Shown here one piece after another: positions 13,790 through 27,600 of a stretch of 64,000 nucleotides of DNA. Numbering within the stretch: the first letter of the stretch is position 1; each line of letters opens with the position of its first letter. The stretch spans positions 7,040,501-7,104,500 of the forward strand of contig NC_058063.1 of NCBI RefSeq assembly GCF_020085105.1, in the 5' to 3' direction. The stretch is from Siniperca chuatsi (Eukaryota; Chordata; Actinopteri; Centrarchiformes; Sinipercidae). The notes under the pieces are model-generated. The model was given only the letters and a program-made list of their open reading frames with translations, ran no database searches and had not been told where the DNA came from. The translations under genes and the position numbers were made by a program.

Positions 13790-13792
<3 letters not shown>

Positions 13793-13853
<61 letters not shown>

Positions 13854-13899
13854 GGATGTGCATTTGTGTGAGTACACCTGTGTGGATTAGAGAGAACAA

Positions 13900-13951
<52 letters not shown>
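13793..13951. repeat. Compound (TG)n ... (GA)n microsatellite
   Basis: (TG)n at 13793-13848 and (GA)n at 13903-13951, about 54 bases apart. A shorter TG tract sits just upstream at 13616-13639. Confidence 0.95.
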
Positions 13952-13954
<3 letters not shown>

Positions 13955-16900
13955 AGTACCAGTGTGTGTAGTTGTGTGGGTAAACACATTTAGTGTGTGT
14001 GTTTATGTGGCATTAATTTAGCAGAGCTCTGGAAGCACCCATGCAGGCCAGTCTGTTAGCGTAGCTGCTCTGCCACTACTTATTAATCAACCTGGCAGAC
14101 AGACAGTAGAGGCACTGCCCCTCTGCCTGCCAAATAGGGAGCTGGCCTCACTCTGATAACTTTCAACACACAACACCCACTGCTCTGAGGCTGCCAAATT
14201 AGGAGCAACTCTGGCTAAGATAAGTCTAATAGTCCCATGCTGTGGGAGGGTGATAGACTGCGGCTCGCCTAAAAGACTGATGGTTTTGGTTGGAGCTGGG
14301 AGGTGGGGGTTAAGAAGAACAAAGTAATGGTTCTGAGGAAGGGAGTAGAAGAAAACAGAACAATTGGGAGCTTCTTCTTCTAGTTTATCCAGTGAGAGAC
14401 ACGTGCTGTATTTCGATCAAAACTTGGCCCAACCCAGATGCAGGAAGTATCCACGCTCTAAGAAATAGCAGGCTGGCTGAATGTCAGTGTACATTCAAAG
14501 TGGAGCAGTTTCTCTGCCAGCAGAAAAGATGATGCTTATTTACAATTTTCATTCATGTGGTAGTCCAGCAGAGGCAATGTCACTGCCAGTCTTTTTTTTT
14601 GGCAAAACTTCCACTAGGCACAAAAAAGCAAATTGATCAGCCAAACTGTGACTTTCGACGGGTCAGAAGATTTAATCCCTCTGCTCTGTGCTGAAGTGTA
14701 AATAATTGTCAAAACCTCGAGTGCAGCAGAGTGGAATCTGTAAGTGCATTTTTGTTAATTTGGTTCTTTTATGGTCTACTAAACTTATAGACTTCATAGC
14801 TTGGCTTTTGATTAATGTTTTGCAGCGTTAAAATCATCTGAATAATGGACATTTCTGGTGTACAGAACCATAAAATGTGTTGTAAAGAAAATGTTACACA
14901 GTGAAGGGTTTCCAGGTTGCCTCTATTTATGTTGTTATATGAATTATTCATCAAGGCCTTGGACATCTTTCACATCAGTCTGTCTGTACATTCAGGGTAC
15001 ACACACATACACAATGACTTCGACACAGACCTTCTACTCAAGCTCTTTGCACCAGCTTGGGCCATTGTTTTACTATGGAGAGAGCACTGCAGAACCACCC
15101 ACCACTCAGGTTGCCACTGCACTCAGAGTTCAAAGTATAAGCCTAAACCCTGTTTGCTGCTGACCTTTCAGGCATATCCAAAAAGATTGCAGGAGGATTA
15201 CAGAATGTATGGGAACGCAATAGCCAGTTTTCTTAATACATCCAAAGGTAAAGTCTCCTGTAAATGCATTCCAGATATACCAATCAGAGCTACCTGGTTT
15301 AGATTGTGTTTCTGCTGTAAATAGCAAAGCTAATATGACTAGAAGTCAATTGAGCTAACTGTTTCCAGTGCTACTAGAGCTGGCTGCAATCTGAATGCTC
15401 TCCCCATTTTAAACGCTCGTGCTTTTCAAGTATTTGAGACATCGTTTTTACAAAGGCATCTTCATTTTCAGTGAAAGCACGTATCATTCTTTCTGCATCA
15501 TGACTTGGATTTCTTTTACACTGAACACAGCAACATAATTTATAGGGTGATGTACTTACGTTGCAGCTCAGACACTTGTATATCATGTATCGGGCAGCTT
15601 TCCAGTTGAGTCAGGCTCAGAGATCAGAGAGGGGAACGATGGACAGTGAGATAAAGAAAGAGGAGAGGAGATGAAATCTACTCTACAGTCTTGTTACTAG
15701 AGTTGTGATGTCAGCTACTCAGGGACAGTCTCTGAAATACCAACATACTGTGTACAGTACTGGGACACACACTAAGTTCCATTACTACGTAGGCTTGTCC
15801 AGGCACAGTTGGCTGAACTGGAGCGAAGAAAGGCAGCAAGAGACTGATACTCTGGATAACAGAGAGAGAGAGAGTGGTGGAAAACTGCAGAAATAGATAC
15901 ACACTGTCAAGGTACACTATGTACTGCTACCTGACAGGTGCTTTCTCTTTGTGCCTGTTCACGCTGCAGATTGTTTCTTTCCATTGTAGTCTGTCAACAG
16001 TGAGGACATGCAAACACTTCTGTTAGTTTTTCCTTGAATTTTCTGCTGATGAGTTTAGTTTCTGTCTGTCCCCGGCCATTGCTGGGGACACATATCATAT
16101 GTATGGCTTTCTCATACAGGCAAGATATACAGACATCAGGGACATGATCTATGACATAGTGCATGGAGTGCAATGTTCCTAAACAGTGTGTCTGATTTTT
16201 TAAAGGCAAATTGGGGATTTATCATGTGCACTTATACCTGATATTATATGTAAATGTATGCAAAGCCCTGGTCTGCCTACACACGATAGCGGATGATCAA
16301 AAATATATAATGTTTGGCTAATAATTGTTTTTACTTGGTGTTATCAAATTCATAAAAAATAAATGTAAGTATGATTGAATAATTGACATTTATCTCAGTG
16401 AGAGTTGAAATCAAGGTTGCAGGTCAGCAGTTAAATCATGTAAATGGTAACATTGAGACACTGATTATGATTTGTACAAAATGCTGTTTGAGAACTTGCC
16501 AGATGCTGCATTATACAGGAAGGTACATTTTTAAAGCGGCACAGACACTGCCTGTTCAGACAGACAAGTCTCAGTTTGTTCTCTCTGTAAAATGTCTTGG
16601 CACGAGTGACTTTGGTTCTTCTTTTACACACTGCTGATAAATCAGGACCCTGCTGTTTGAAGCAGGAAATGTTACAGATTTCATAGACTGGGTTTACCTC
16701 ACAAGACAGACAAGTCTTGTGAGTTGATCATATTGTAGCCGAGTGTGGCCTTCCTCTCCCTTAGAGCGATTTCATTCAGGGCATTACATCCATGCATTCA
16801 GAACAATGAGTGATATGACAAAGGCCCAGACACAAATCATGAGGTTGACAAACAGTGTTATCTGGCTTCGCAAATGGGAGCAGTGTTTTCCATTTGTATG

Positions 16901-17118
16901 TGATGGTGTGAAGAGAGAAAACACCACCTATGAAAAAAGCCTTCAGCGCGGTTATTTGTTTGCCTTTTATTGCATTCTGAAATAGTAGATGATAGCCCAG
17001 TTGCCTTTGGCTGGGTCATAGCCAACACTGTTATCCTCCACCACTCTCTGTCACCAACCATGTGTCATCCTGTCAATGTGATGAGGCCTTTCATATTCCA
17101 AGTATGTTTTTAGTTTTT

Positions 17119-17680
17119 AGTGGTGGAATGTAACTGTGTACATTGTCTCAAGTACTTAACTTAAGTACAGATTTGAGGTATTTGTGCTTTACTGGAATAT
17201 TTCCATTTCGTGTTTCCTTATACTTCTACTCCACTACATGTCAGAGGCAAATACTGCACTATTTATTCCACTACATTTCTTTGATAGCTATAGTAATGAG
17301 TTACTATGCAAATTATTTATATTTTTTATACAAAACATATAATCAGTATATTTAATATGAAGTATTGATATAGATTAGACTACCCAATATAAGACGGTGT
17401 AGTCCCTCATTCGTCCAGGAGTGTTCTATCGTAGAAAAGGTTTCAGTCGTAGTCATCTGGACCGAAAAATGGACCGAGTTCCCGGTCCATTTTACACAAT
17501 TGAGAATGACTTCCGGATGGGAGCCGAAACGTCTTGATTATACAGAGTAGTTCAAAATTAGCTCCACCTCATTCAGATACAACATTAATGATTTAAAATG
17601 TACTTGTAATTAATTATTTTTACATTGTGGTATTACTACTCCTACTAAAGTAAAGGATCAGAATGCTACTTCCACCACTG
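17119..17680. mobile_element. Complete non-autonomous DNA transposon with TTCCACCACTG inverted ends
   Basis: Inverted termini are AGTGGTGGAA at 17119-17128 and TTCCACCACTG at 17670-17680. The interior text (ttaagtacag..., ctactccactaca...) is the reverse of the family seen at 4163. A sequence of different character at about 17394-17545 appears nested inside. It contains a perfect 11-bp hairpin, AAAATGGACCG (17466-17476) with CGGTCCATTTT (17483-17493). No coding capacity is seen. Confidence 0.65.
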
Positions 17681-18373
17681 ATATTATTTATAGATAAGAC
17701 TGTGGGAGGTGGCAAAGAAATTGTGGCCTGTACATTCGCAGTTAAATGTTAAATTCAATATTAATTAATAATATTTTGGTCTTATTCTTATTCATTTATT
17801 ATAATTCTGAGTGAAGGACTGTCATGATGTGAAGAACATCATGTACCAATGTTAGAATTCTAAAAACACCAAATGGACACTGATGGGTGGAAAATGTGAA
17901 TATGGAAGGCGTTGCTGCCCTATGAAAACCATGTATCTCGAAAATACTGACTTTTAATGACCTCATTAAGCTTATCACTTTGTGACAGTGCATTTTTTAG
18001 ATATTCCAATGGATTTTGAAATGGTTTATTTTTCTCTTAAGAAGTAGGAGAATTTGCTCCACCTATAAAAGAACACTTCAGCCTTCAGTTCTGAAAAATC
18101 TACAAAATTGGAGGTACATGGTTTTCTTTGGACAGCGTCATTGACACAAGAGCAGAGTGTACTCTGCCGTGTTTCTCCTTCAGCCACGGTTTGAACCTGT
18201 CAACAACTAAATTCCGACCTGCACAATTCGACAAACACACACACACACACACAAATACACACCAAATGTGTAGGAGATGGCAGTGCACAGTTTTCCAAAA
18301 CATTGTTTATCTAAATTGTTTACCCGATATACATGTAAGTGGAAGGTCAAAATAATCGAAAGCTTTGTGCTGA

Positions 18374-18383
18374 GTGTGTGTGC

Positions 18384-18415
<32 letters not shown>

Positions 18416-18416
18416 A
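18374..18416. repeat. (TG)n microsatellite
   Basis: TG run with two TGCG interruptions near its start. A complementary CA tract lies about 130 bases upstream (18235-18252). Confidence 0.9.
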
Positions 18417-21400
18417 GGGGTGTTGGTGTGAAGGACGAGCAATCGAGATGGATTTGAGAAGTTGTCCTCCACACACTTATGAGGCAGGAGACAGATTTTC
18501 TTTATGTGCTGGAGATAAAGCTCAGAAGTCTCTTTGTCACACAAAGACACACAGGCCCATGTCATCCACACTTTTGATGTGAAGCGGCCTTATCTGACAA
18601 TAACCTCCCAATACTGAAGGCATTCGGCATAACTGGCATTGTCACCATCAGAGTGAAATGCATTTTATCATATCATTTGCATATTTTAATTACACTGCCA
18701 TGGAAGGGGAAAACATCAGGCATCTTGATGAACGTCTGTTACGTTGTTTTACTTTTGATGGACAGGATTATCATGTAAATATGCGTGTATGGCTGTGTGT
18801 GTGTGTGTGTGTGTGAGAACGATACTGAGGTGGTGAGTTAGCAGTGCTGAGGTTTGGTATCAAACATGCAGCAGAGAGAGGAGCAACTCAGCGCAGACAC
18901 TCCCCCAGCTTGAGGCCGACCCTGTGAGTTGAGAAGGAGGTTAGCAGCTGAATAATGAATCCAAACTCTTCTCAAATGGAGCCAGTATGGAGTAGCCTGT
19001 TTTAATTGAACATGGTTTGATGTGAAACTTGTTGGCTGAGGCTTTCTGTTCACTTAAAGCCCAGTTCAGCCAGGGCTGTCACTGCAGAACATAGATAAAC
19101 GTAAAAACACAATAATACTTAAAATATTGATTTATAAGGAAACCATAATAGTATACACAGAGCCACACACTTCTTCAAGTTGCAAACTGAGAATTGTTAG
19201 GAGATTTTTTGTAATGAACTATGACAAATGGTCAAATAAAAAGATTCCAAAAAAGCATGAACACTGCCTGCTGAACAAAACCAATGCTCAGCTAAACCGC
19301 ACCATGCTGGCTATATTCAGTGCCATGCAAACTGAGTGCTGCGTGAGGAGGAGTTACAGTATCTAGGCCAACCCAGCATGGGCTCTGTTTGAAGTATTGC
19401 AGCATTTTGCCAGCGCGTAGTGGAATAGCAGAGGTCTGCTTTTAGCTCCAGCGATGCACAGACACAGCAGCCATTCATTCCACTCCGTGGAAGGCGCACA
19501 CATACATTCACAAACTGAATGCGCAGCAAACGTACAAATAAAAGACCCGTATGCAGACAAGCACACTCATATGCTCCAAGACACACATACACCCACATTC
19601 ACACACCCCTGCAGACGCACAATGAGTGTTCATCCATTTATTTTTGCTGTTTGTTTGTTTTGCTCGGTAAATCCTAACAACCGCACAGCTGCTGCTGCTG
19701 CTGCTGGAGCAGGCACGGACGGCAGTTTGGGGATTCATTAGCTCCTGTTTTCCCTCCCCTGTCCCCCCTCCCCATCTCTTCTGTTTTCCCCTCCATTACG
19801 CCATCCTCGCTCAGGAACATTGTATAAACGGTTTATTGTAGGGTTTGACCAAGATACTGGTTCTGTGGAGCTGGTTTTGGCACTTTTTGGATATTTCTTT
19901 TTTTCTTTTTTCTTTTTTTTGTCCTTTGACTTTTTAAAGTTTTGGAAACTCCACTAACTACATATCACAGTCAGTGTACTCATCATGATGAATAGTACTA
20001 AGTGCTTTCACAGTTGTATAAAGTCTTCTGTGGCTCTGGAGGAGCTTGCTAAATGAATGATGTCATCAGGGTTATATCAGCTTGGGCTTGGACACTATTC
20101 ATTTTTCAACAGAAGACTGGCGTTGCAAACTGGGGCCATGGAATTTGAAATCTGTGGGCATTTACCAGACAAGGAGGGTCTCACGAAACATGCTATTGGG
20201 TTAAATTATGGTAAATGTAGAATTCAGTATTTTCGGAGCTTGAGACCCATTTTAGGGACTAAAAGTCAGGATATCTCTTCTGTTGCTGCTTTTGACCGTC
20301 CTTTATTTAATTTGTCTCCCCCAACTTTAGGGGAGTGCACTACTAGTGAGGTGCCCCTTAAGAGCCCCTGAAAACTTAGTGACTGAAATCAAAGTTAATG
20401 TTCAGAAAACAAGCACCCTTAGGTATTATTTATTCAAAGTTTAAACTCAGCTGATCTGCTTTAGCAGGACTGTGTGGGTGTGGTTTGATCTGATTTGATT
20501 GACAGTGCTGGTAACATAAGCAAACATCCCCACAACTGCCATCAGATTCTGATTCAAATTTTGTTGAATCGTGACTGATAAATGGAAGTACGTGGCATCG
20601 CCTTTTACCAACTGAGCCCCGTCCACTTCAAACCAGTGAAAGAGCTCAGACAAAACTGTACAAACAGATTCTGTCAGTTGAAAAGACCAAAACTGTTCTA
20701 ACTCTGGCAGAAAACTTTGTGATAATGTAAGACCACATTGCTCATAAAATGATTGAGAAAATAGGTTTTCAGGGACTTTAAAAGTCAGATATTGACTAGT
20801 CAGTGGAAAACGAATGGAGAATCTTTAGCTACTGAACATGTTTTTATTATTGACTTCTGATACCTGGTACAGCTTCACATAATGATTTATACTTAGTTCA
20901 CCTTTTCAACTCAACAGCTACTAATTATTTTTTTTTTTTGAAAAATAAGGAATCCATCTGTAGGCCTGAAAAGGTTCAAATTAAGATACAGAGACAACAG
21001 ATTAGATACTAGCAGCTTGTGGCAGTATCCTGAATGAGTGTATTGTACTGTACTGGGAAATAAATAAATTATCAAATAAATAAAAAACCATCATCGTGGA
21101 GATTGCGGAGGCAAAACCGCGATCCACACTGACAGTAAATTATGTTCACTTGAGTTTTCATTTGCACTGACATTTACCGGTGTAGTGTCATGGCGCCTGG
21201 GTAACAATCTGTAGCTTGTGGACTAAAATGATGGTATTATATGGGTCAGCACCTCTCACTTATGACACCATGAGTCTCATGGGTAGTATACAACACACAC
21301 ATACAGCAATATTGACCCTCTCATCTTATAAAAGCGTCACAGGAGGGGTTTAAGTCTTTTCAGTTGGTGTCAAACACAGCAATGACTAAAAACAATTACT

Positions 21401-21835
21401 GTAGCTTTGTACAAATGCTAGCCACACACCCACACACATTATGCCATACATCCTGTCCGATCTGGCCCATGGCACCCCTATTTCACCCACCATTACCCTC
21501 TGACTGGATAGAAGCCCCCAGGGACGGCAACACCCAAGGGAGCCAAATGATGGATAAACAGGAGTGGAGGGAAGGAAGGAGGCTGAGGAAGAGATGAGGG
21601 AAATACAAAAAAGGAAACAGGGGAGGTGAAAGCTTTGCACTTCTGAGCACACACACACATGAAAAGGCTAATGATGGGAGTGTGTGATCAAGCCGGTGAG
21701 CTATTGTTCCTTGGGGCTGTAAAAGTGTTCACAGGGCAACAAAATCTGATCGATAGACACACACCACCACTCTATAAAGACTCTAGTTAAAGAGAGAGAG
21801 TGAAATAGATACCGGTCCTTCTTCTTGTCCCTGTG

Positions 21836-22301
21836 GACACACACACACACACACACACATGCACCTGGCATTGTATCATCTCGCTTCCTCTCACTGTGTT
21901 TGTCCCTTTGTGACTCATTCTGTCCGCTCTCATCCTTCTTCCTTTCTGTCATCCTCCATCTGTGTATGAGTGTGTGTGTTCATCTGCATCCCTCTGACAC
22001 ACTTTGACTGCCCCGTTACAAAAAATGCTAAACACACACACACACACATAAACATGCATGTGCATATTGAGGCTTCGGAAAAGACTGGTGTGCACACAGT
22101 CGCATTCTGCTTGGAGCTGGCCTGGTTTCACCAGCGTCCACACACACACACACACACACACAAACCTCTTTTATTTTTTTGCTGTTGCAGTATCTCTGTG
22201 TTGTTGTGCCACACAAACACAGAGCATACAGTATGACAACACACAGCTTGAGACGACATCAAAATATACTGATGCGAGCACACACACACACACACACACA
22301 G
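21836..22301. repeat. Cluster of four (CA)n tracts
   Basis: CA runs at about 21836-21860, 22031-22049, 22139-22162 and 22281-22301, all with CA on the + strand, are spaced 80-170 bases apart. Confidence 0.9.
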
Positions 22302-23857
22302 TTGGCCCGATGACTTCATTAAAGGTGGAGCGAGAGAGTGACAAGGCTTTAAAGAGAGTCCACTGACAGCGCACCCGCTAACCTCCAAACACACACACGC
22401 AGGACAGGACTTCAGGAGCTAGCAGCCTCAGCCCCAGACTAAACCCTGGAAGATGCAAGGATTGAACCACAGGGGACTGGGGAGATAAAGGAATGAATGA
22501 TAGAATAGCGAATGAAGGAGCATCCATGAAAAGGAAAACCAATGAAAGAGAGAAAGAGGAAACCTGAAGAATATTTGACAATTTAAAATTTGACACACCA
22601 AAGCAGTTTCTTTAAAGTTGTATTCCTCAAGATTTCAGTCCTGGTTAATTTAGCCTGTGGTTACTGGCGGAAACAGCAAGTGTGCCCTAACCCTTTACAG
22701 CAAACCCTTTTTGAGCAGCTACTTTGCCTGAAACAAAACACAGCTAACCATATAGTGACAAACAAAGTTGCATTTCCTGTGACTGCTTCACTGTAGCCGC
22801 CCCGTGTTTCGCCAGTTGAATGCTTTTAATATGAAGCATGTGTAGAAAATGTTGTGTTAGCATAAACAGTAACTAATTCTGATAGGACATTAGGGAGTGA
22901 ACAGTAAACAGAGAGGCAATTATCAATGAGATAAAATTACGGTAACGCTGGATTACATGCATGCAGTATTTCCTGTGAATCCCTTGTGCATAGGTAAGTC
23001 ATTTGAATCTATTGTGGGAATGGTGGACTCCGCCACTAACAATGAAAACTACTATATATAGAGGTAATTACAGAATCTAAAAGCATTAAATGCACATTGC
23101 TAAACAACAACGCAGACCATAAATAGTATCAAAATTAGGGTTTGATTTCACATACACCTTAAGGATTATACTACACTGTCACTTAACAAATTGTGGGACC
23201 ACAGCATCATTAACACACAGTCAAAGGTGACTGTTGATTTATAAAATACAGAAAAATAGCAAGAGAGAAAGAGATTAGGGAAAGGTGCTGACTGTTCACA
23301 TCTCAAAATGCCATTGTTTTTCTGCTCAGGAGACTGTTTACATTAGACGTATCCACACAGACGCACACACACACTGATCGGTCCTGTTCAGTATGAGGGC
23401 ATAAAATCAGAATAATTTCACAGATAATTTGGTTGTCACAGCCAGGCAATAGTAATAACAACTTTAGAGAGAGAAAGAGCACAATAAGAAAGAGGGAGAA
23501 GAGCGGAGTGAATCACTCAAGGCCAATCTCTGTGTCTAAACTAGAGTGGTGTTTGTGGAAAAAAGCCTTTTTTTAAGCTCCCTGAAAAAAATGGGAATGT
23601 TTCTTATTTCCCCTTTTCTCCCACTTCCAAATCCTTCTTCCCCTTCATTGCGTCATTCAGCGTGACCCTCTGGAAATGGCAAAGCGTTTAGCGTGGCGGC
23701 AGGATGATAGCGCGGTCTGGCTTCGGCGGCGGTGGCATAAACAATGAGGTATGCTGCTGTAATTGCAATATTACACTTAGACACCATTTGGGAACGTGCA
23801 GCATTTCTAACAGGCAGGTGGCTTTCATCACCTTCGAAAGAACTGGGCACAATCTGA

Positions 23858-23882
23858 GGTGTGTGTGTGTGTGTGTGTGTGT
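23858..23882. repeat. (TG)n microsatellite
   Basis: About 12 TG units. Confidence 0.9.
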
Positions 23883-24566
23883 CACGCTGAAAATGTGTGT
23901 GTCCAATACATTATTCAGATGCCTCGAGCCGCCCACATCTGTTCATTTCTCTGTACGTCGCACACACTCCTCTGATAGACAATACTTACTATGCTGCCAA
24001 GAACACACACACTCACACAGAGAGCTCGGGCACCCATGCCAACCTCTAACAATGAATTCACATGGGATAAAGTGTGTTAGAAGCACTGTTTGTCATCCGG
24101 CAGCCACACTGTTCACACACAAATCATAATCACATGTATGGCTGCGCTCAAAGTCACAGATGCATGCACCTCTGCATACACACAAACCTGCACAAGCGTA
24201 TTGGTTCTATAGCATAATCTCATGGCTCTCTGATGGCACATAAGAGGCTCATTGCTGCTTCATTGTGACTGCAGGCTAGATACACAAAAGTGTTGTTAGC
24301 TCAAAATACACAGAAAAATGGCTGTGCCCAGGGTCGGTGTGGGCGTTAGCATGTTTGAATGATTATATATAGGCTTTTTGTGTGTGCATGTGTGCCCAGT
24401 TTACGTGTGCAGAGAGAGAGAAGTAGGGATGAGAGTACGCATCCTCTGTCTTTCTGTGCTCACATGTATACGTGTTGTGTGCGTCTGTTTCTGTGTGTGG
24501 AAGAGAGAGCGAGATGGAGAGAAAAGGAGGCAGTCTTCTCTGTAGTGTCAGCCTTTGATCAGTGTC

Positions 24567-24569
<3 letters not shown>

Positions 24570-24642
<73 letters not shown>
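24570..24642. repeat. Long (TG)n microsatellite
   Basis: About 36 uninterrupted TG units. A short (TC)n tract follows at about 24729-24752. Confidence 0.95.
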
Positions 24643-24644
<2 letters not shown>

Positions 24645-27600
24645 CCAACCCCTGGTGTCTTGGAGGCAGGATGAAACACTGCGCTTCTATCCGGGACTCA
24701 CAGAACACCCACTATCCTTCTCTCCTTTACTCTCTCTCTCTCTCTCTCTCTTACCCCCTCTAACCACCATTCCTTACCACAGCCATTTTAAAGGCTATTC
24801 ATGCAGGGCTGTGCTTTCATCTTGCATTGCGACGTTTTAACCAGCTCCTCTGTTTTTTCAAGCCTTTTATCAGATTATAGAGGAAGGGGAGGACGGGTGA
24901 AGTGGCCCGCTGTTGTACACTGACTCACAGTCAGATGGACGCAGCGTGAAGGTGCAGGAAAGACAACGGCTTTGGCTGTAACAAGATAATGTTAAGATCT
25001 TGGGTGTCTGCTGGCTCTGTGTAGCCCAGTACAGTCGCTTTGGTATTTTGATGTCCCACCAGCACAGTAGAGATTTTTCTAAGAATAATAACTAAAGAGC
25101 AAAACATAGCAATAGAGGATCTTGCTTTATAAATTTGCTCAATAATGATGAAAAACTGATTTTCCTATTTTCCACATTTTAATATCTGGACTTTATATGA
25201 ACAATGCGCCCATATTGTGTGCAAAGTCTACGCTGACATAGAAGTATTGCTATGCATTGCATTAATTAGCTTAATTAATTACCTCATAAGCATAATTGGT
25301 TATGTTTAATATATCATGGTGATTACAGTAGGGCATTAGGCAGCTTATTTGCCTCTTGTTTGTGCTTGGCTTAATTAATGCACCCAAACATGCTGCTTAT
25401 TTGTGTGTGTTCTTGGTGTTAAAAGAGCCAGTGAATGCATGATGTGCTTAGTGATATGTGCTTCGATCCCTTTTGTTTTTATAGATCATTTGAAATGATG
25501 AACACTGATTGTTTTCCATTGTACTTGTAGGATGAAGAGAGTAATTATAGAGTAATGTTGTGAACTTCAGTAGGTTTAAACCCTTACCATAAGTGCAGCA
25601 TATTAGAGGAAGTCATTTTTGGTCAAATGCAATTGTAAATTCAGTATGAATATGTATGTGCAGCCTTCGTGTATTCTATTGTTCGGCATTACAGTTTTGA
25701 AGCAAATGTGCTCTATAATATTTTTATAAAAATTGTACAAGCGTGCAGGTCTTCTGTCCTTGTTGTCGCCACATGGTGTCAATCCATATCCATAGGAGTT
25801 GGCTGGCTCTTGCTTGAAGTGTTGTTATTTCACTTTGGTGAGGTAGCCAGACTAATGCCTATCACTGAGGTTTATTTCCTCATTTATATATTATAAGATT
25901 CCTATTCCTGGGATTGTCATTTATGTAAATCCTGCTAGTTTTATTAGTTGTTAAGTCGGCTATTGTTCTATAAAGTAGTGTTTATTTACATTCTAACTTA
26001 CACATTTCAATTTCTGTATCCTTTCTAGACCACACACACACACAGACGTAGACTCACAGCTCGTATCCTTAAACCCACAACTACAAATACCAAGTTACCC
26101 GACTGTACAACCATGCCTGGATCCCGAATTAATATCTTGAAAGGAATATCTGACTCCCATGTCCTGACCGAAATCCCACAGACCCAGTCACACCTTCCTA
26201 ACCAGCTACCTACCTAAACCTATTTTACAAGGTAATTAGCACTGAACAAAGGAACAGATGTATAGTGAATTGAGAAATGCTTGTGACTTTGTGATTTTGG
26301 GTCTAATTGGAAATCTGGAGCCCATAGCAGACAACATACTGTATGTTTGTGTTACAACGGATCCTAGCATCTAGCTGTATGCATGTGTTTAACCTCTACT
26401 GTATAGGCTTAATGGATGACCTTTCCAGTGCACCTGCCATTAATAAAGCTCTAATTAGGAGTCCCATTAGGATCTGAGAGGCTGCCAGTTAATGGGTACT
26501 TAAACAGAAAAGATTTAGGTCTTTGGTGGAACAATCGAAGCTACGCAGCAGTAATCATGAGACCCAAATGTCAGCTAACAACAGAAAGAGTGAGCTATTA
26601 TTATAATGCACTGATGAATGAACGATTGTCTTTCAGAGAAACTTTGAGGAATGTTCAGTACTTTATTATTTCAGACCAGAAATTTGATTTGCAGACAGCA
26701 TTTCATGTCAGTTGTAAAACAGCAATCATTACAATGAAGAAATTGGCAAAATTAAACTCAATAAGATCAGACAAAGTATTGATCAAATAATGAATGTACT
26801 AACAGTGGTGCATGTACAGATGTTCAGAGAAGGTGTAGTCCAGGTCCACATTACATATGCAAACTAAGCATCTGCATTATACAGCTCACAAGCAAGTACA
26901 TGTAGAAATTGGGATCAGAGCACATTTCTCCATTAATTCACATATTTTTCTTTATGATATTTTGCAATTTTAAAGGACATTGTGGGCAATATTCTAAATT
27001 GTCAACAAATCCCATTGAAGGACCAAAGCCAACAATATGTTTATAGTCTATATCTCACTATGTTCTGATTTCCCTAATCTGTCTGTGGCGTTCAGCTCCA
27101 AGCCCATTTGTTCCTACTGAACATGTAAATAATTAAAAGACTGGTTATGAATATATATGCTTTCTTTGTTTTAAAAAGGCTCTGTCATTTCCTAAAACAG
27201 CTGGGCGCTGTAGTTTTTAGCAAACGTTACTCAAACACGATTAAATAATGCATTTGTTGGAGACTATTTTCAGCTGCGGATTAATGCCCATTTGGTGCTC
27301 TAGTGAATATTTACAGCCGCAGGACGGTGTATGTGGGATTCACTCAAAATATACTACAGTGCAGTTTATTTTAATGAAGTCACCCAGTACAACAATTTGA
27401 CTCATTCATGTATTCAACAATGGAGCTCTGTGGCACAGAGGAAAAAGCTAGGTACACAGGATATACTTGTCAGTGGAATCAATTCATTGTTGCGTTTGGT
27501 TTTTATATGGGATTTGTTGACAATACGAAAATATAGAATGCCACAGCTCTTATACATAAACAGGGAATTTAAAAATAGATATATTAAGATTTTACTAAAA

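Noticed and set aside
13723..13993. Open frames on both strands through TG/GA arrays
   Set aside because: They encode only CVCV, THTH or SLSL repeats, an artefact of stop-free microsatellites.
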